A stretch of DNA of 64,000 nucleotides, from positions 620,001-684,000 of the forward strand of contig NZ_CP019070.1 of NCBI RefSeq assembly GCF_001956695.1, in the 5' to 3' direction. Positions 38,801 to 47,484 of this stretch are shown here, piece after piece. Each line of letters opens with the position of its first letter. The stretch's first letter is position 1. The translations under genes were made by a program, and so were the position numbers. Source of the stretch: Poseidonibacter parvus. Lineage in GTDB: Bacteria; Campylobacterota; Campylobacteria; Campylobacterales; Arcobacteraceae. Under the pieces are notes generated by a model that had not been told where the DNA came from, made no database searches, and was given only the letters and a program-made list of their open reading frames with translations.

Positions 38801-39206
38801 CTTTTTCATCTGCTGTTATAGAAGATATTGCTTTATCCATAATTGATTGTAATATAATATTATTTTGTTTAATCGCAGTAGTGGTCATAAAATTTAATTC
38901 ACTTATAGTATATACAGCTTTTATATTAGTAAACCCGTATTTTATACGAACATATTTATCTCTATTAAAAGATATGATAGCATCTAAAGAACCTTCATTT
39001 AATTTATAAAAAGAATCAAGTGTATTTTTCATTGGAATAAAATCAATATCATTTTTATATTTATCTAAGGCTTTGTATAAAAATATTATATTTCCATCGA
39101 ATCCGACTTTTTTTCCTTTTAAATCCTTTAAAGAATTTATTTTATCTGTGTTGTCAGTTCTCATATATATATTTAAAGAACCATTTATAAAGGCACTACT
39201 ATGCAA
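35844..39206 (-). CDS. BvgS-like hybrid sensor kinase, main part of a frameshifted gene
   Basis: This 1120-residue frame lacks its signal peptide and the first lobe of its first sensor domain. It begins at an artefactual TTG next to a homopolymer. In order it carries the rest of one SBP_bac_3 (PBP2-type) domain (to ~145), two complete SBP_bac_3 domains (~155-390 and ~395-635), a transmembrane helix (~640-660) and coiled coil. HisKA follows with H757 in NMSHEIRTPLNG, then an ATPase with GTGLGLSIV, then a receiver with acceptor D1049 in FMDIQMP. There is no HPt domain. Restoring one base in the A8 tract at 39213-39220 joins it to 39541 as one protein of about 1232 residues. The ligand is unknown. 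Confidence 0.85.
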   Translation of the reverse strand: MHSSAFINGSLNIYMRTDNTDKINSLKDLKGKKVGFDGNIIFLYKALDKYKNDIDFIPMKNTLDSFYKLNEGSLDAIISFNRDKYVRIKYGFTNIKAVYTISELNFMTTTAIKQNNIILQSIMDKAISSITADEKVKIFEKYLGNDVKLSNLNLTNQELEYLDSKPFLRTQLEDQYFPYSFIKDGEKRGFVIDLMKIISEKLDKKIDYIVIKNKKEASSMLQDNKLDFVSHHLKTPQREKEFLFSKESLLDANTGLLSKKSKNYTFKDINGKTISVIKGYHLVKLLKRYYPKVKIKLLNNNFDLIQSVINETSDFAISNYSILNYLRKDNQLYDELSNELLNNEHFYRKPIHMIFNKSNEILKSIFDKTIQSLSVAQINNLKDKWFIETPIKSFLSQEEQNWLKNNRIIKMCSNPIWEPIGFYNKTSKQPEGISIDTMNLIKQKLDNNIQFEYIHTTTWKQTQEFLKDKKCDIIPILVKNEERSKYALFTKPYLNYKYAIITKDDKPFTKGLEDIVNKSIARKEGSATITQILEQYPNTKIIETENFLDSLRKVSKEEAYAALAILPTLSYNSSHFNTKHIQIAGYTDIEMNLSIASRKDKIILHNILEKALSKITEKEHKDIQNKWMEIEIKEVKKNNIFYIMISIVLLVLAFYYFYKDFKSRKELKKINIKLLKFNENLEEKVNEQTKDLKNLNLKLSISNEQLQTTNQELQNSNEELLITEEDLRIRQVELISQHEKILELSKIKAQFLANMSHEIRTPLNGIVGVTRLMLDDSEDIKQKHKEQLKIIQKSSEILTNIVNDILDYSALSTGNIKLFEEEFSLRSMIAHIKSITEINIKEKGLKYIIDIDEEIQENVIGDEFRISQILMNIISNATKFTNKGYIKLKIRKKIKKNGDSILKFTIVDTGIGMNKEVQKSLFNSFNQSDQSNTREHKGTGLGLSIVYQLVKLMEGKVSTQSTIGQGSTFFVELSLKSTGIKNEVKEIPTSTYYSLIKSKKALFVEDDEINQIVISETLKKIGFNTDYAINGKQAVDKVMENEYDIIFMDIQMPIMDGYEATEIIRKNNKDIPIIALSAGVMPKDIDKSLKAGMNMHIAKPIVYNEMNEVLDKYFKVEIKE

Positions 39207-39541
39207 AAAACCTTTTTTTTGGCAATATCATAATTCATAATAGGTATTAAATCTATTTTCCCAAGTTCTAAGTTTTCTAATGTTGTTTTCCAATCCTGTA
39301 TATCATAGTCAAAATTTAAATTATATTTTTCGTTTAAAAGTTTATATATATCAGGTATAACTCCCTTAAGATTCCCCGTAGGTGATTTAATTATATAAGG
39401 TTCAAATACATCAGTAAAACCTACTTTAATAATTGGATTGTTTTTTAAATATTCTATTTCTTTTGAATTAAAATTTATTTCTTTATTATTATTTGCAAAT
39501 GCTGAAAATAAAAAAATGAATAATATTAATAAATACTTCAT
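39185..39541 (-). pseudogene. N-terminal fragment of the frameshifted hybrid sensor kinase
   Basis: This 118-residue frame carries a signal peptide (residues 1-16) and the first lobe of an SBP_bac_3 domain (PIIKVGFTDVFEPYI, IDLIPIMNYDIA). It then leaves frame at a run of eight A residues (minus strand) and stops 11 codons later. One extra A would read on as AKKKGFLHSSAFINGS into the main kinase frame, a good fit to the family's domain sequence. The upstream region has a normal AAGGAG ribosome site, so this end is the true gene start. Confidence 0.85.
39213..39220 (-). repeat. A8 homopolymer at the kinase frameshift
   Basis: Eight T residues on the plus strand (A8 in the coding strand), followed by GG and then six T in the coding sense, mark the exact point where the kinase reading frame is lost. 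Such tracts change length by slipped-strand pairing. Confidence 0.8.
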
Positions 39542-39641
39542 TCTAACTCCTTATTTTAATATATTATAATATCATAGAGTTACTATAATTAAGCTAGAAG
39601 ATAAAATTATTTATTTGTTTTTAAGAAATAATTAAGAGGAA

Positions 39642-40964
39642 TTATTCTTTTGTAACATCAGGAAGTTTTAAAGCCATAAATATTCCAAGTATACCAATTA
39701 AAGAAAGTAGTAAAATAATTCCATTTAGACCAATTAAAGAACTTAAAAATCCAATGAAGCCTGTAAATAGTAAAACAAAACCAATTATTGTATTACTAAC
39801 AGCTACATAATCCGTTCTTTTATTACCACCTGCTAAATCTACAAGATAAGTTTTTCTTCCAATTCTTATACCTTGATACCCAACAGTTAAAACAAAATAG
39901 ATTAAAGGCATTATCCAAATAATAGAGAAAATATTCTCAAAAAATGTAGCTAGAATAAATACTAAAAACCCTAGAGATGTTGCAATACTGGCTCCTAATA
40001 TCATAGATTTTTTACTAGATACATCAGAAAGTTTTCCCCAAAAAATTGATGAAGAAAAATCTGCAAGTCCAGAAGCTAGAATAAATAAACCTAATAAATA
40101 ATTATTTGAATCTGCTTGTTGTTGAGCTAAGATTACAAAAAATGGAGCAGATAAAACTGAACATAAAAATAAAGCTCTTGAAATTACAAATAATCTAAAA
40201 TTTTCATCTGTTTTTAATAAGCCAATTTTTTTTAAAGCAACACTAATTGCATTTCCTCCACCATCAGTTTCACCTTGAAATTCATTAATTTGTAAATAAA
40301 CAAAACCTGCAATTATCCAAAAGAATCCTGCACAAAATAGTAGTATTCCAAAGTTTTGAGGTGAAAAAGGTTTCTCTCCCACAAATAAAAAATAAACTCC
40401 AAGTCCTATAATTAGAACTCCTGCTAAACTCCCTGAGTAACCATTTAAAGCTCCCCGTCTAGTTTTTGGTATGGTTTTTCCTAGTACATCTTTGGCTGCA
40501 ACTGAGCTTAAACCTCTTGCTAAACTAAAAAGTATAATCAGAAAAATAATAGCAATTCCTGCACTAAGTCCTTGCATATTCCAAGCAACTATTCCAATTC
40601 CAATCATTGTCAAAGCTTGTAAAAAAGCTCCAATACTCCAAATATATTTTCTTATAGGAAGTTTTCTTACATAAGCAGCTATTAAAAGTTGAGGTAAAAG
40701 TGAACCAGATTCTCTAATTGGAACTAAAAAACTTATTAAAAATAGTGGAACTGCAAGGGACTCCATAATCCAAGGAATGATTACTTTTGTATTAGCAACT
40801 GAATCTGCAAGTTTATTAAAAAAATAGCTAATAATAGTTAAAAAGAAATTTCCAGGAACTACTTTACAAGCTTTTTCATCAATAGCTTTACAAACTCTTG
40901 CATCTTCTTCATTCATCATTTTTTCATAAATTGATTCTGATTTTAATCTAAGTTTTTCTTTCAT
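39642..40964 (-). CDS. MFS-type permease
   Basis: The 440-residue protein has a cytoplasmic N-terminal region of about 40 residues and then roughly twelve membrane helices in two bundles, as in the major facilitator superfamily. The segment ARGLSSVAAKDVLGKTIPKTRRGALNG near residue 145 is the loop after helix 4. The C-terminal half has the SDVSSKKSMI loop. It lacks the signatures of any specific drug or sugar subfamily I know. The start overlaps the end of a possible small membrane protein by an ATGA junction. Confidence 0.8.
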   Translation of the reverse strand: MKEKLRLKSESIYEKMMNEEDARVCKAIDEKACKVVPGNFFLTIISYFFNKLADSVANTKVIIPWIMESLAVPLFLISFLVPIRESGSLLPQLLIAAYVRKLPIRKYIWSIGAFLQALTMIGIGIVAWNMQGLSAGIAIIFLIILFSLARGLSSVAAKDVLGKTIPKTRRGALNGYSGSLAGVLIIGLGVYFLFVGEKPFSPQNFGILLFCAGFFWIIAGFVYLQINEFQGETDGGGNAISVALKKIGLLKTDENFRLFVISRALFLCSVLSAPFFVILAQQQADSNNYLLGLFILASGLADFSSSIFWGKLSDVSSKKSMILGASIATSLGFLVFILATFFENIFSIIWIMPLIYFVLTVGYQGIRIGRKTYLVDLAGGNKRTDYVAVSNTIIGFVLLFTGFIGFLSSLIGLNGIILLLSLIGILGIFMALKLPDVTKE

Positions 40965-41059
40965 TTTGAGTTTCTATCTTTTTTTGTTTTGAGTATATTT
41001 CTAAGCATTAATAAAATAAAAAATAAAGCAATAGAAATATTTATATAAAAGCCTTGCAT
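40961..41059 (-). CDS. Possible small membrane protein upstream of the MFS gene
   Basis: A 32-codon frame starting at ATG 41059 encodes MQGFYINISIALFFILLMLRN followed by a Lys-rich tail, that is, one membrane helix with a positive-inside end. Its stop TGA overlaps the MFS start (ATGA). The same frame stays open upstream to 41131 and would add a second hydrophobic helix, but no standard start codon is present there. The coupling junction and two-helix pattern argue that it is expressed; the true start is unclear. Confidence 0.4.
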   Translation of the reverse strand: MQGFYINISIALFFILLMLRNILKTKKDRNSK

Positions 41060-41121
41060 ATTTCCATCTTCAAAAAATGTATATGCAAGAAATGAGAATA
41101 TTATAGAGATAATAAGGCAGA

Positions 41122-41829
41122 TTAAAGAGCCTTAAAACCTTCTTCTAAATCAAGTGTACCTTCATAAAAAGCCTTTCCTACAATTACACCTGCAATGTTT
41201 CCATTTTTTTTACAGTTTGTGATATCGTTGATATCTTTTACTCCACCAGAAGCAATTGTATCAACACCAGATGCTAATGCAATTGATTCTGTAAACTCAA
41301 CATTTACACCACAAAGCATTCCATCTTTTGAAATATCAGTACAAATAATAGCTTCAACACCTGCATTTGCAAACTCTTTAGCTAAAGTAGTAGCTTCCAT
41401 AGTAGAAACTTCTGCCCAGCCTTCAACTGCAACCATTCCGTTCATTGCATCGATTCCTACAGCAATTGGATATTTAGCTGCCATACTTTTAACAAATTCT
41501 GGGTCTTTTACTGCAATTGAACCTAAAATAAGTCTATCAACTCCAAGTTCAATATACATCTTAATAGTTTCTTCATCTCTAATTCCACCACCAAGTTCAA
41601 TTTTTAAATTACAGTTTTCTCTAATTTTTTTAATTTGTTCTAAGTTTGCTGGTTCTCCTGCAAAAGCTCCATTTAAATCAACAATATGAAGCCATTTAGA
41701 ACCTAACTCTTCAAATCTTTTAGCAACCATCCATGGCTCATCTGAGTATATTTTTGCACTTTCCATCAAACCTTTGCTAAGTCTTACTGCTTTCCCGTCT
41801 TTTAAATCAATCGCTGGTAAAATATCCAT
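41122..41829 (-). CDS. hisA: ProFAR isomerase of histidine biosynthesis
   Basis: The 235-residue protein is a HisA (beta-alpha)8 barrel with the two catalytic aspartates in [17 protein letters not shown] (D8) and [11 protein letters not shown]. The phosphate-binding GGGIRD and SGGVKD loops are also visible. It isomerises ProFAR to PRFAR in histidine synthesis. It is cotranscribed downstream of hisH with an 18-base gap. The other his genes are not in the window. Confidence 0.96.
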   Translation of the reverse strand: MDILPAIDLKDGKAVRLSKGLMESAKIYSDEPWMVAKRFEELGSKWLHIVDLNGAFAGEPANLEQIKKIRENCNLKIELGGGIRDEETIKMYIELGVDRLILGSIAVKDPEFVKSMAAKYPIAVGIDAMNGMVAVEGWAEVSTMEATTLAKEFANAGVEAIICTDISKDGMLCGVNVEFTESIALASGVDTIASGGVKDINDITNCKKNGNIAGVIVGKAFYEGTLDLEEGFKAL

Positions 41830-41847
41830 AATTTATTATTCCTCTTT

Positions 41848-42453
41848 TTATATCTTCATAAAGTTTTGTAAAATTTTTAGTCCATTATCATGCGACTTTT
41901 CAGGGTGTGGTTGGAAACCGTAAATATTATCTTTATTAACAGCACTTACAAAATCATAACCATAAGTTGTTTTTCCAATAATATTTTCTTCTTTTGTTAC
42001 TGCATGATATGAGTGAACAAAGTAAAGATAAGGGTCTTTTAAACCTTCAAAAAGTGCATGTTCTTTATTAGTAATTGTATTCCAACCCATGTGAGGTATT
42101 TTAAAATCTTCATGCATTTTAGTTTTATCAAATTTAATTACTTCACCTTCAATTAATCCAAGACCATCAGTATGTCCAAACTCTTGTGAACTTTGAAATA
42201 AAAGTTGCATTCCAAGACAAATACCAATCATTGGTTTTCCACTTTTTGAAAACTCATGAATCGCACTATACATACCAGTATCGTTTAAGTGTTGCATTGC
42301 ATCTTTATATGCTCCAACCCCTGGTAGTATGATTCTATCATAGTTTTTTAAGTCGTTTGGATCTTTAATAATTGTAGCTTTTGCATCTAATAAATGACAA
42401 GCATTGTAAACACTTGCTAAGTTTCCCATATTATAATCAATAATTCCTATCAC
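41848..42453 (-). CDS. hisH: Imidazole glycerol phosphate synthase glutaminase subunit
   Basis: The GTG at 42453, six bases after AAAGGG, is the best start, giving 201 residues that begin with the usual IGIIDYNMGN; an upstream ATG adds only a nonhomologous stretch. The class I glutaminase triad is complete: C79 in GICLGMQ, and H183 and E185 in QPHPEKSHDNG. HisH supplies ammonia to HisF, which is encoded elsewhere. It lies directly before hisA. Confidence 0.94.
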   Translation of the reverse strand: MIGIIDYNMGNLASVYNACHLLDAKATIIKDPNDLKNYDRIILPGVGAYKDAMQHLNDTGMYSAIHEFSKSGKPMIGICLGMQLLFQSSQEFGHTDGLGLIEGEVIKFDKTKMHEDFKIPHMGWNTITNKEHALFEGLKDPYLYFVHSYHAVTKEENIIGKTTYGYDFVSAVNKDNIYGFQPHPEKSHDNGLKILQNFMKI

Positions 42454-42482
42454 ATTAATCCCTTTATTAAAACGCAATTATA

Positions 42483-43055
42483 CTAAAGTTTAGCATCTGC
42501 TAAGGTTAAAGAAAAGAGGATTTTATTGTTTTTCTTTTCTAAAGTTGCTTTTGCTTCAAGTATTGTGCTACCTGTTGTAATTAAATCATCACAAAGTATA
42601 ACGTTTTGATTAGAGATATCATTTATTTCAAAATTTCTAGGATTGTTTTTTCTAAACTCTTGGTCTTTTCCTGCATATTTTACAATATTTCTAGCTTTAC
42701 ATATATTATATTTGGGTTTTATAATTTTTGATTTAAGATGTTTTGCAAGTATCGCAGTATGAGAAAACTCATGTCTTGTATGATCATCAATAGCAATTGC
42801 AATAATATTTTCATCATAATTGAAATTTTTAGAAAATTTTGCAAAAGAGAGTTTGGCTAATAGATTAAAAACTCTATCCCCATGAAAATAGTATTTTGAT
42901 AGTATTAAATCTTCAATATCACTAAAAGCATAAAATGAATAATTATAAAAGTCTTTTGATATTTCTCTTTTATGAAAAGAGGGACAGAGGAAGTTTTTTT
43001 GACATGTTTTACAAATTATTGAAAAACATAAAGTATCACAAGTTAAACATTTCAT
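42483..43055 (-). CDS. ComF-family phosphoribosyltransferase-like protein
   Basis: The 190-residue protein has an N-terminal zinc finger with four Cys (CLTCDTLCF, ICKTCQ) and a C-terminal phosphoribosyltransferase fold with the PRPP loop VILCDDLITTGST near residue 155. ComF proteins act in DNA uptake in naturally competent bacteria, apparently at the inner side of the membrane. Whether this organism is competent cannot be told from the window. It is 5 bases upstream of the hisH frame and may share a transcript with hisHA. Confidence 0.85.
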   Translation of the reverse strand: MKCLTCDTLCFSIICKTCQKNFLCPSFHKREISKDFYNYSFYAFSDIEDLILSKYYFHGDRVFNLLAKLSFAKFSKNFNYDENIIAIAIDDHTRHEFSHTAILAKHLKSKIIKPKYNICKARNIVKYAGKDQEFRKNNPRNFEINDISNQNVILCDDLITTGSTILEAKATLEKKNNKILFSLTLADAKL

Positions 43056-43094
43056 ATATAATAATACTATTTATTATTATAAATGTAAAGCTTT

Positions 43095-43122
43095 GGTATT
43101 AAAGAATTAAATCTTTAATACC
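43095..43122 (-). terminator. Hairpin at the end of lepA
   Basis: An 11-bp perfect stem GGTATTAAAGA / TCTTTAATACC with a 6-base loop overlaps the lepA stop codon. The sequence that follows on the minus strand is not T-rich, so efficiency is uncertain. Confidence 0.5.
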
Positions 43123-44894
43123 GCCATAAATGCTTCTTGAGGAACATTAACTTTTCCAATAGATTTCATTCTTTTTTTACCAGCTTTTTGTTTGTCAAGT
43201 AGTTTTCTTTTTCTTGTAATATCACCACCATAACATTTTGCTGTTACATTTTTACCTGTTGATTTAACAGTTTCTCTTGCAATAATATTAGCTCCAATAC
43301 TAGCTTGAACTGCTACTTCAAATAGTTGTCTTGGAATTAATTCTTTTAAGGCTTTAATAAACTCTCTACCTTTTGATAAGGCTTTATTTTCTGGAACAAT
43401 AATAGATAATGCATCTACAACTTCACCTGCAACTTTAATATCAAGTTTTTGTAAAACACCTTCTCTAAAACCAATTGGTTCATAATCAAAAGATGCATAG
43501 CCTTTTGTAGTTGACTTTAATCTATCATAAAAATCCATTACAATTTCATTCATTGGAATATCATAATCTAGTAAAACTCTTTTACCTATGTAATCCATTT
43601 TATTTTGTACACCTCTTTTATCATTAAGAAGTTTAATTACATTTCCTAAAAACTCATCAGGAACTAAAATAGTTGCTTTTACATAAGGTTCAAAAATTGT
43701 ATCAATATGATTTGGCATAGGAAGTTCACTAGGGTTTTGAATTGAGATTTTTTCTCCATCAACTTTTAAAACTTCATATACAACAGTTGGAGCAGTTGCT
43801 ATTAAATCAAGATTAAATTCTCTCTCTAATCTTTCTTTGATTACTTCCATATGAAGCATCCCTAAAAATCCAGTTCTAAATCCACTTCCTAATGCTGCTG
43901 AGCTTTCTGGTTCATAAGAGATTGAAGAATCATTAAGTCTTAATTTGTCTAATGCATCTCTTAAATCTTCAAACTTATCTGTATCAATTGGATAAATTCC
44001 AGCAAATACGAAAGGTTTAGCAGGTTCAAAACCATCAATAGCTTGAGGAGTTCTGTTTTTTGCATCTGTAATTGTATCACCAACTGCAATAATATCTACA
44101 GTTTTAATTCCAAGAACTACAATACCAATTTCACCTGTTTTGATTTCATCAGTTTGTTGCTTTTTTAAAGGATGAGGATACATTAAAGATAATACTTGTT
44201 GTTCATGTTCTGTATTCATCATACGAACAACTTGACCTTTTTTAATACTTCCTTCATATACTCTAACAAGTGCTAAGGCACCTAAGTAACTATCAAACCA
44301 TGAATCATAGATTAATGCTTTTGTAGGTGCATTTGTATCACCTTTTGGAGCTGGAACTCTATCGACAATTGAATCAATTAAATCTCTTACACCTAATCCT
44401 GTTTTTGCAGATATTAAGTTGTGCTCTGTACAATCAAGTCCAATAGCTTCTTCAACTTCTTCTAACACTCTATCAGGATCAGCAGAAGGTAAATCAATTT
44501 TATTAACAACTGGTAATAACTCTAAATCATTATCCATTGCAATATATACATTTGCAATAGTTTGAGCTTCTACACCTTGAGTTGAATCTACAATTAAAAG
44601 TGCACCATCAGATGAAGCTAAAGACCTACTTACTTCATAAGAAAAGTCAACATGTCCTGGAGTGTCAATTAAGTTTAAAACATAGTTTTGACCATCTTTT
44701 ACATAATCAAGTCTTACACTTTGTGCTTTAATTGTAATACCACGTTCTTTTTCAATATCCATAGTATCCATTACTTGTGCTGACATATCTCTATCGGCTA
44801 CTGAACCACATTCTTGAATTATTCTATCAGCTAGTGTTGATTTTCCGTGATCAATATGAGCAATGATACTAAAGTTTCTAATATTTTCTTGCAA
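43107..44894 (-). CDS. lepA: Elongation factor 4 (back-translocating GTPase)
   Basis: The 595-residue protein is a typical LepA: GTPase domain with [13 protein letters not shown] (P-loop) near residue 10, [17 protein letters not shown] and [13 protein letters not shown]-like domains II, III and V follow, and the LepA-specific C-terminal domain ends with [18 protein letters not shown]. It binds ribosomes and affects translocation and initiation under stress. It stands alone on the minus strand with divergent AT-rich promoter sequence upstream. Confidence 0.97.
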   Translation of the reverse strand: MQENIRNFSIIAHIDHGKSTLADRIIQECGSVADRDMSAQVMDTMDIEKERGITIKAQSVRLDYVKDGQNYVLNLIDTPGHVDFSYEVSRSLASSDGALLIVDSTQGVEAQTIANVYIAMDNDLELLPVVNKIDLPSADPDRVLEEVEEAIGLDCTEHNLISAKTGLGVRDLIDSIVDRVPAPKGDTNAPTKALIYDSWFDSYLGALALVRVYEGSIKKGQVVRMMNTEHEQQVLSLMYPHPLKKQQTDEIKTGEIGIVVLGIKTVDIIAVGDTITDAKNRTPQAIDGFEPAKPFVFAGIYPIDTDKFEDLRDALDKLRLNDSSISYEPESSAALGSGFRTGFLGMLHMEVIKERLEREFNLDLIATAPTVVYEVLKVDGEKISIQNPSELPMPNHIDTIFEPYVKATILVPDEFLGNVIKLLNDKRGVQNKMDYIGKRVLLDYDIPMNEIVMDFYDRLKSTTKGYASFDYEPIGFREGVLQKLDIKVAGEVVDALSIIVPENKALSKGREFIKALKELIPRQLFEVAVQASIGANIIARETVKSTGKNVTAKCYGGDITRKRKLLDKQKAGKKRMKSIGKVNVPQEAFMAVLKI

Positions 44895-44992
44895 GGTTAT
44901 TATCCTTAATGTCTATTATTTATCGCGATTATATCTAAAGTTTTGTAAGTTTATTGTTAAATTTTAAAAGTAGTAGTTTTACTGTGTAGATA

Positions 44993-45019
44993 AAGACTTA
45001 GATAATTTATCTAAGTCTT
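44993..45019 (-). terminator. Hairpin after the first CadF-like gene
   Basis: A 12-bp perfect stem AAGACTTAGATA / TATCTAAGTCTT with a 3-base loop lies 26 bases beyond the stop of the gene at 45045 on the minus strand. Confidence 0.6.
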
Positions 45020-45044
45020 ATATATTTTAGAAGATTATTGTTTG

Positions 45045-46169
45045 TTATTGGTTAATTAAACCTGTAACTCTTCTGTTTTCTGCTCTTCCTTCAGCTGTAT
45101 CATTTGTAGCAATTGGTTGAGTTTCTCCATATCCAATTGATTGAAGTCTTGAAGGTAAAATATTTAATTTTTCTAAAGATCTTACTGTTGAAGCAGCTCT
45201 TTTTTCAGATAGTCTTTGGTTGTAGCTTTCAGAACCTCTTGAATCTGTATGTGCTTCAATTGTAGCTTTTAAGTTTGTATTTTCATTTAATAAATTTGCA
45301 AACTCTTGAAGTTTAGAATTGTATCTAGATTTGATTTTATCAGACATAGTATCAAATTTAATATTTAAGTTGATTGTTGCCACACAACCATCTTCATTAA
45401 CTTGAACATCAGGAGATGTATTTGGACATTTATCAAGTCTGTTTACAATTCCATCATTATCATCATCAATTTCACAACCATTTTCATTAACAACTGCACC
45501 TGGAAGTGAATCTGGACATAAATCTTTTGAATTTAATACTCCATCATTATCGTCATCACCATCAACAACTGGTACAACAGCAACAGGTTCTTCAATAACT
45601 GGAACTTTAGCAGCAATATTTTCTGAGTATTTTTTACCTAAAGGCATTGCAAGTCCAAGTGTATACATTACATCATTTGATTTGTCATTAAATCCAAATA
45701 AGTGTCTTACATCACCTTTTACAGCAACTCCATAATATGGAAGATCATATCTTAATCCAACACCATAGTTTACTAATGCCGAATCATCATGATCTTTTAT
45801 TTCTTGAGTTACATCTTGGTATCCCGCACCAACTAAACCATAAGCAGCTAATTTTTCAGTTAATGGTAATTTTTTCACAGCATTTAAAAATACTCTATTA
45901 ATATTAGTATTTCCATTTGTTGTACCTTTATAATTAAGGCTATCACTTCTCATAATTGCAAGTTCAACTTGGTCTAAAAAAGATTCTTTTAAATTTTTAG
46001 CTAATGAAATACCAGCATTTGCATAATTGTCATTTGCAAGATTTGATTGACTATCAGATAAAATTCCTGCAGCAAAAGGAGTTACTTCATAGCTATAGTT
46101 ACTACTTGGTGCACTTTGAGCGAACATAATAGATGCACATAATGCAGATGTTAATAAAATTTTTTTCAT
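45045..46169 (-). CDS. CadF-like OmpA-family outer membrane protein (copy 1)
   Basis: The 374-residue protein has a signal peptide (1-17) and an eight-strand beta-barrel region (~20-185). Two calcium-binding thrombospondin type-3-like repeats follow (~203-262, with DDDNDGVLNSKDLCPD and DDDNDGIVNRLDKCPN). The C-terminal OmpA peptidoglycan-binding domain contains IEAHTDSRGSESYNQRLSEKRA and ends AENRRVTGLI. It anchors the outer membrane to the cell wall. The barrel resembles Campylobacter CadF, a fibronectin-binding adhesin; adhesion is only inferred. A near-tandem paralogue lies 166 bases upstream. Confidence 0.9.
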   Translation of the reverse strand: MKKILLTSALCASIMFAQSAPSSNYSYEVTPFAAGILSDSQSNLANDNYANAGISLAKNLKESFLDQVELAIMRSDSLNYKGTTNGNTNINRVFLNAVKKLPLTEKLAAYGLVGAGYQDVTQEIKDHDDSALVNYGVGLRYDLPYYGVAVKGDVRHLFGFNDKSNDVMYTLGLAMPLGKKYSENIAAKVPVIEEPVAVVPVVDGDDDNDGVLNSKDLCPDSLPGAVVNENGCEIDDDNDGIVNRLDKCPNTSPDVQVNEDGCVATINLNIKFDTMSDKIKSRYNSKLQEFANLLNENTNLKATIEAHTDSRGSESYNQRLSEKRAASTVRSLEKLNILPSRLQSIGYGETQPIATNDTAEGRAENRRVTGLINQ

Positions 46170-46288
46170 TTAACTTCCTTGTATTTAAATAATTTAATTC
46201 ATTATAGCAAAATTTATTGATTTTTTTATTAAAAGTTTTTTTTTATGTTATAAAATTTAATTTTGAAGATGTTTTGAGGAGAAAAAGT

Positions 46289-46319
46289 AATAAGATTAGG
46301 ATTTAATCCTAATCTTATT
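46289..46319 (-). terminator. Strong terminator after the second CadF-like gene
   Basis: A perfect 14-bp stem AATAAGATTAGGAT / ATCCTAATCTTATT with a TTA loop is followed on the minus strand by TACTTTTTC. It ends the transcript of the gene at 46336 and insulates it from copy 1. Confidence 0.8.
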
Positions 46320-46335
46320 TATAAGAAGAAACTAA

Positions 46336-47424
46336 TTATTTAGTAATAACAGCATGAACTCTTCTATTTTGAGCTCTTCCTTCTTTTGTCATATTAGATA
46401 CAGCTGGTTTAGTTTCACCATAACCAACAGCAGTTAATCTAGATGCATCAATATTTAATGATTTTAAAACTTCAACTGTAGAAGCTGCTCTTTTTTCTGA
46501 TAATTTTTGGTTGTATTTAGCAGAACCAACTGAATCAGTATGTGCTTCAATTGTAGCTTTTAATTTTGTGTTGTTTTTCATTGCATTTGCAAAGTTAGCA
46601 ATTCTTTTATTGTATTGATCTTTTACAACTGCAGAGTTAGTATCAAAGTTAATATTTAAATTAACTAATGTCATACATCCAACAGTATCAACTTTTGCAC
46701 CAGAAATAGTATTTGGACATTGATCTAATCTATTTACAACACCATCTTTATCATCATCCATTTCACAACCCATTGCATTTACAGTAGCACCTGCAACAGT
46801 ATTTGGACATTTGTCTTTTGCGTCAATTACACCATCGTTATCTGAATCCATTGGAGCTACAACAACAGGAGCTGCAACAACAGGAGCTGCTTTAGCTACT
46901 TGTCCAAATGGAATAGAGAAACCTAAGTTATATAATAAAGTGTTATCTCCATGATCAGCTTCAATTAAGTGTCTTACATCTGCTTTTAATGCAAATTGTT
47001 CAGCAATTTTATACTTCCAACCAAAACCATAGTTTCCTACAATTCCATTTTCATTATTGTCATTAGCTTCATCATCAAAGAATTCAACACCAGCACCAGC
47101 TAATGCATATAATGAAAAGTTTGAAGATAATGGGTAATCTTTAACTAAGTTAACAAAAACTCTAGTAATTCCAGTATCTCTTCCACCTAAGTTATAATAC
47201 TTTGCATCTTCAACTGTTCTGAATGCTGCAATCTCAACTTGATCTATCATAGAATCAGTTTGATTAAATCCTAAAGCTAAACCACCGTTTACGTAGTTTT
47301 GTTGCATACCTAAGTTACCTTCTGTATACGCTCCACCAATCATAGGTGTAATTTCATATTTGTACTCATTTGCTGCTAACATCATTGTTGCACAAGCAAC
47401 TGTAGATAAAATAATTTTTTTCAT
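46336..47424 (-). CDS. CadF-like OmpA-family outer membrane protein (copy 2)
   Basis: The 362-residue protein has a signal peptide (1-18), a beta-barrel (~20-180), and a Val/Ala/Pro-rich linker (KAAPVVAAPVVVAP). Two type-3-like calcium repeats (DSDNDGVIDAKDKCPN, MDDDKDGVVNRLDQCPN) and an OmpA domain with IEAHTDSVGSAKYNQKLSEKRA follow. It is closely related to copy 1 in layout and motifs, showing an ancient duplication. Separate terminators imply the two genes are expressed independently. It lies just downstream of prs on the same strand. Confidence 0.92.
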   Translation of the reverse strand: MKKIILSTVACATMMLAANEYKYEITPMIGGAYTEGNLGMQQNYVNGGLALGFNQTDSMIDQVEIAAFRTVEDAKYYNLGGRDTGITRVFVNLVKDYPLSSNFSLYALAGAGVEFFDDEANDNNENGIVGNYGFGWKYKIAEQFALKADVRHLIEADHGDNTLLYNLGFSIPFGQVAKAAPVVAAPVVVAPMDSDNDGVIDAKDKCPNTVAGATVNAMGCEMDDDKDGVVNRLDQCPNTISGAKVDTVGCMTLVNLNINFDTNSAVVKDQYNKRIANFANAMKNNTKLKATIEAHTDSVGSAKYNQKLSEKRAASTVEVLKSLNIDASRLTAVGYGETKPAVSNMTKEGRAQNRRVHAVITK

Positions 47425-47484
47425 TGTTTTTCCTTTAATTTTAATAATTTTTCGTATTATAGCTAAAAAATTGTAATTTGTATA

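Noticed and set aside
39185-39206. TTG at 39206 as a genuine start of the hybrid kinase
   Set aside because: It would remove the signal peptide and half a sensor domain; the upstream fragment continues the same protein after a one-base correction.
41195-41689. Long plus-strand open frame opposite hisA
   Set aside because: It is a mirror of the hisA codons, lacks a ribosome site and has a composition unlike real proteins here.
42454-42477. ATG at 42477 as hisH start
   Set aside because: The added residues are not part of HisH, and the GTG at 42453 has AAAGGG at the right distance and gives the canonical N-terminus.
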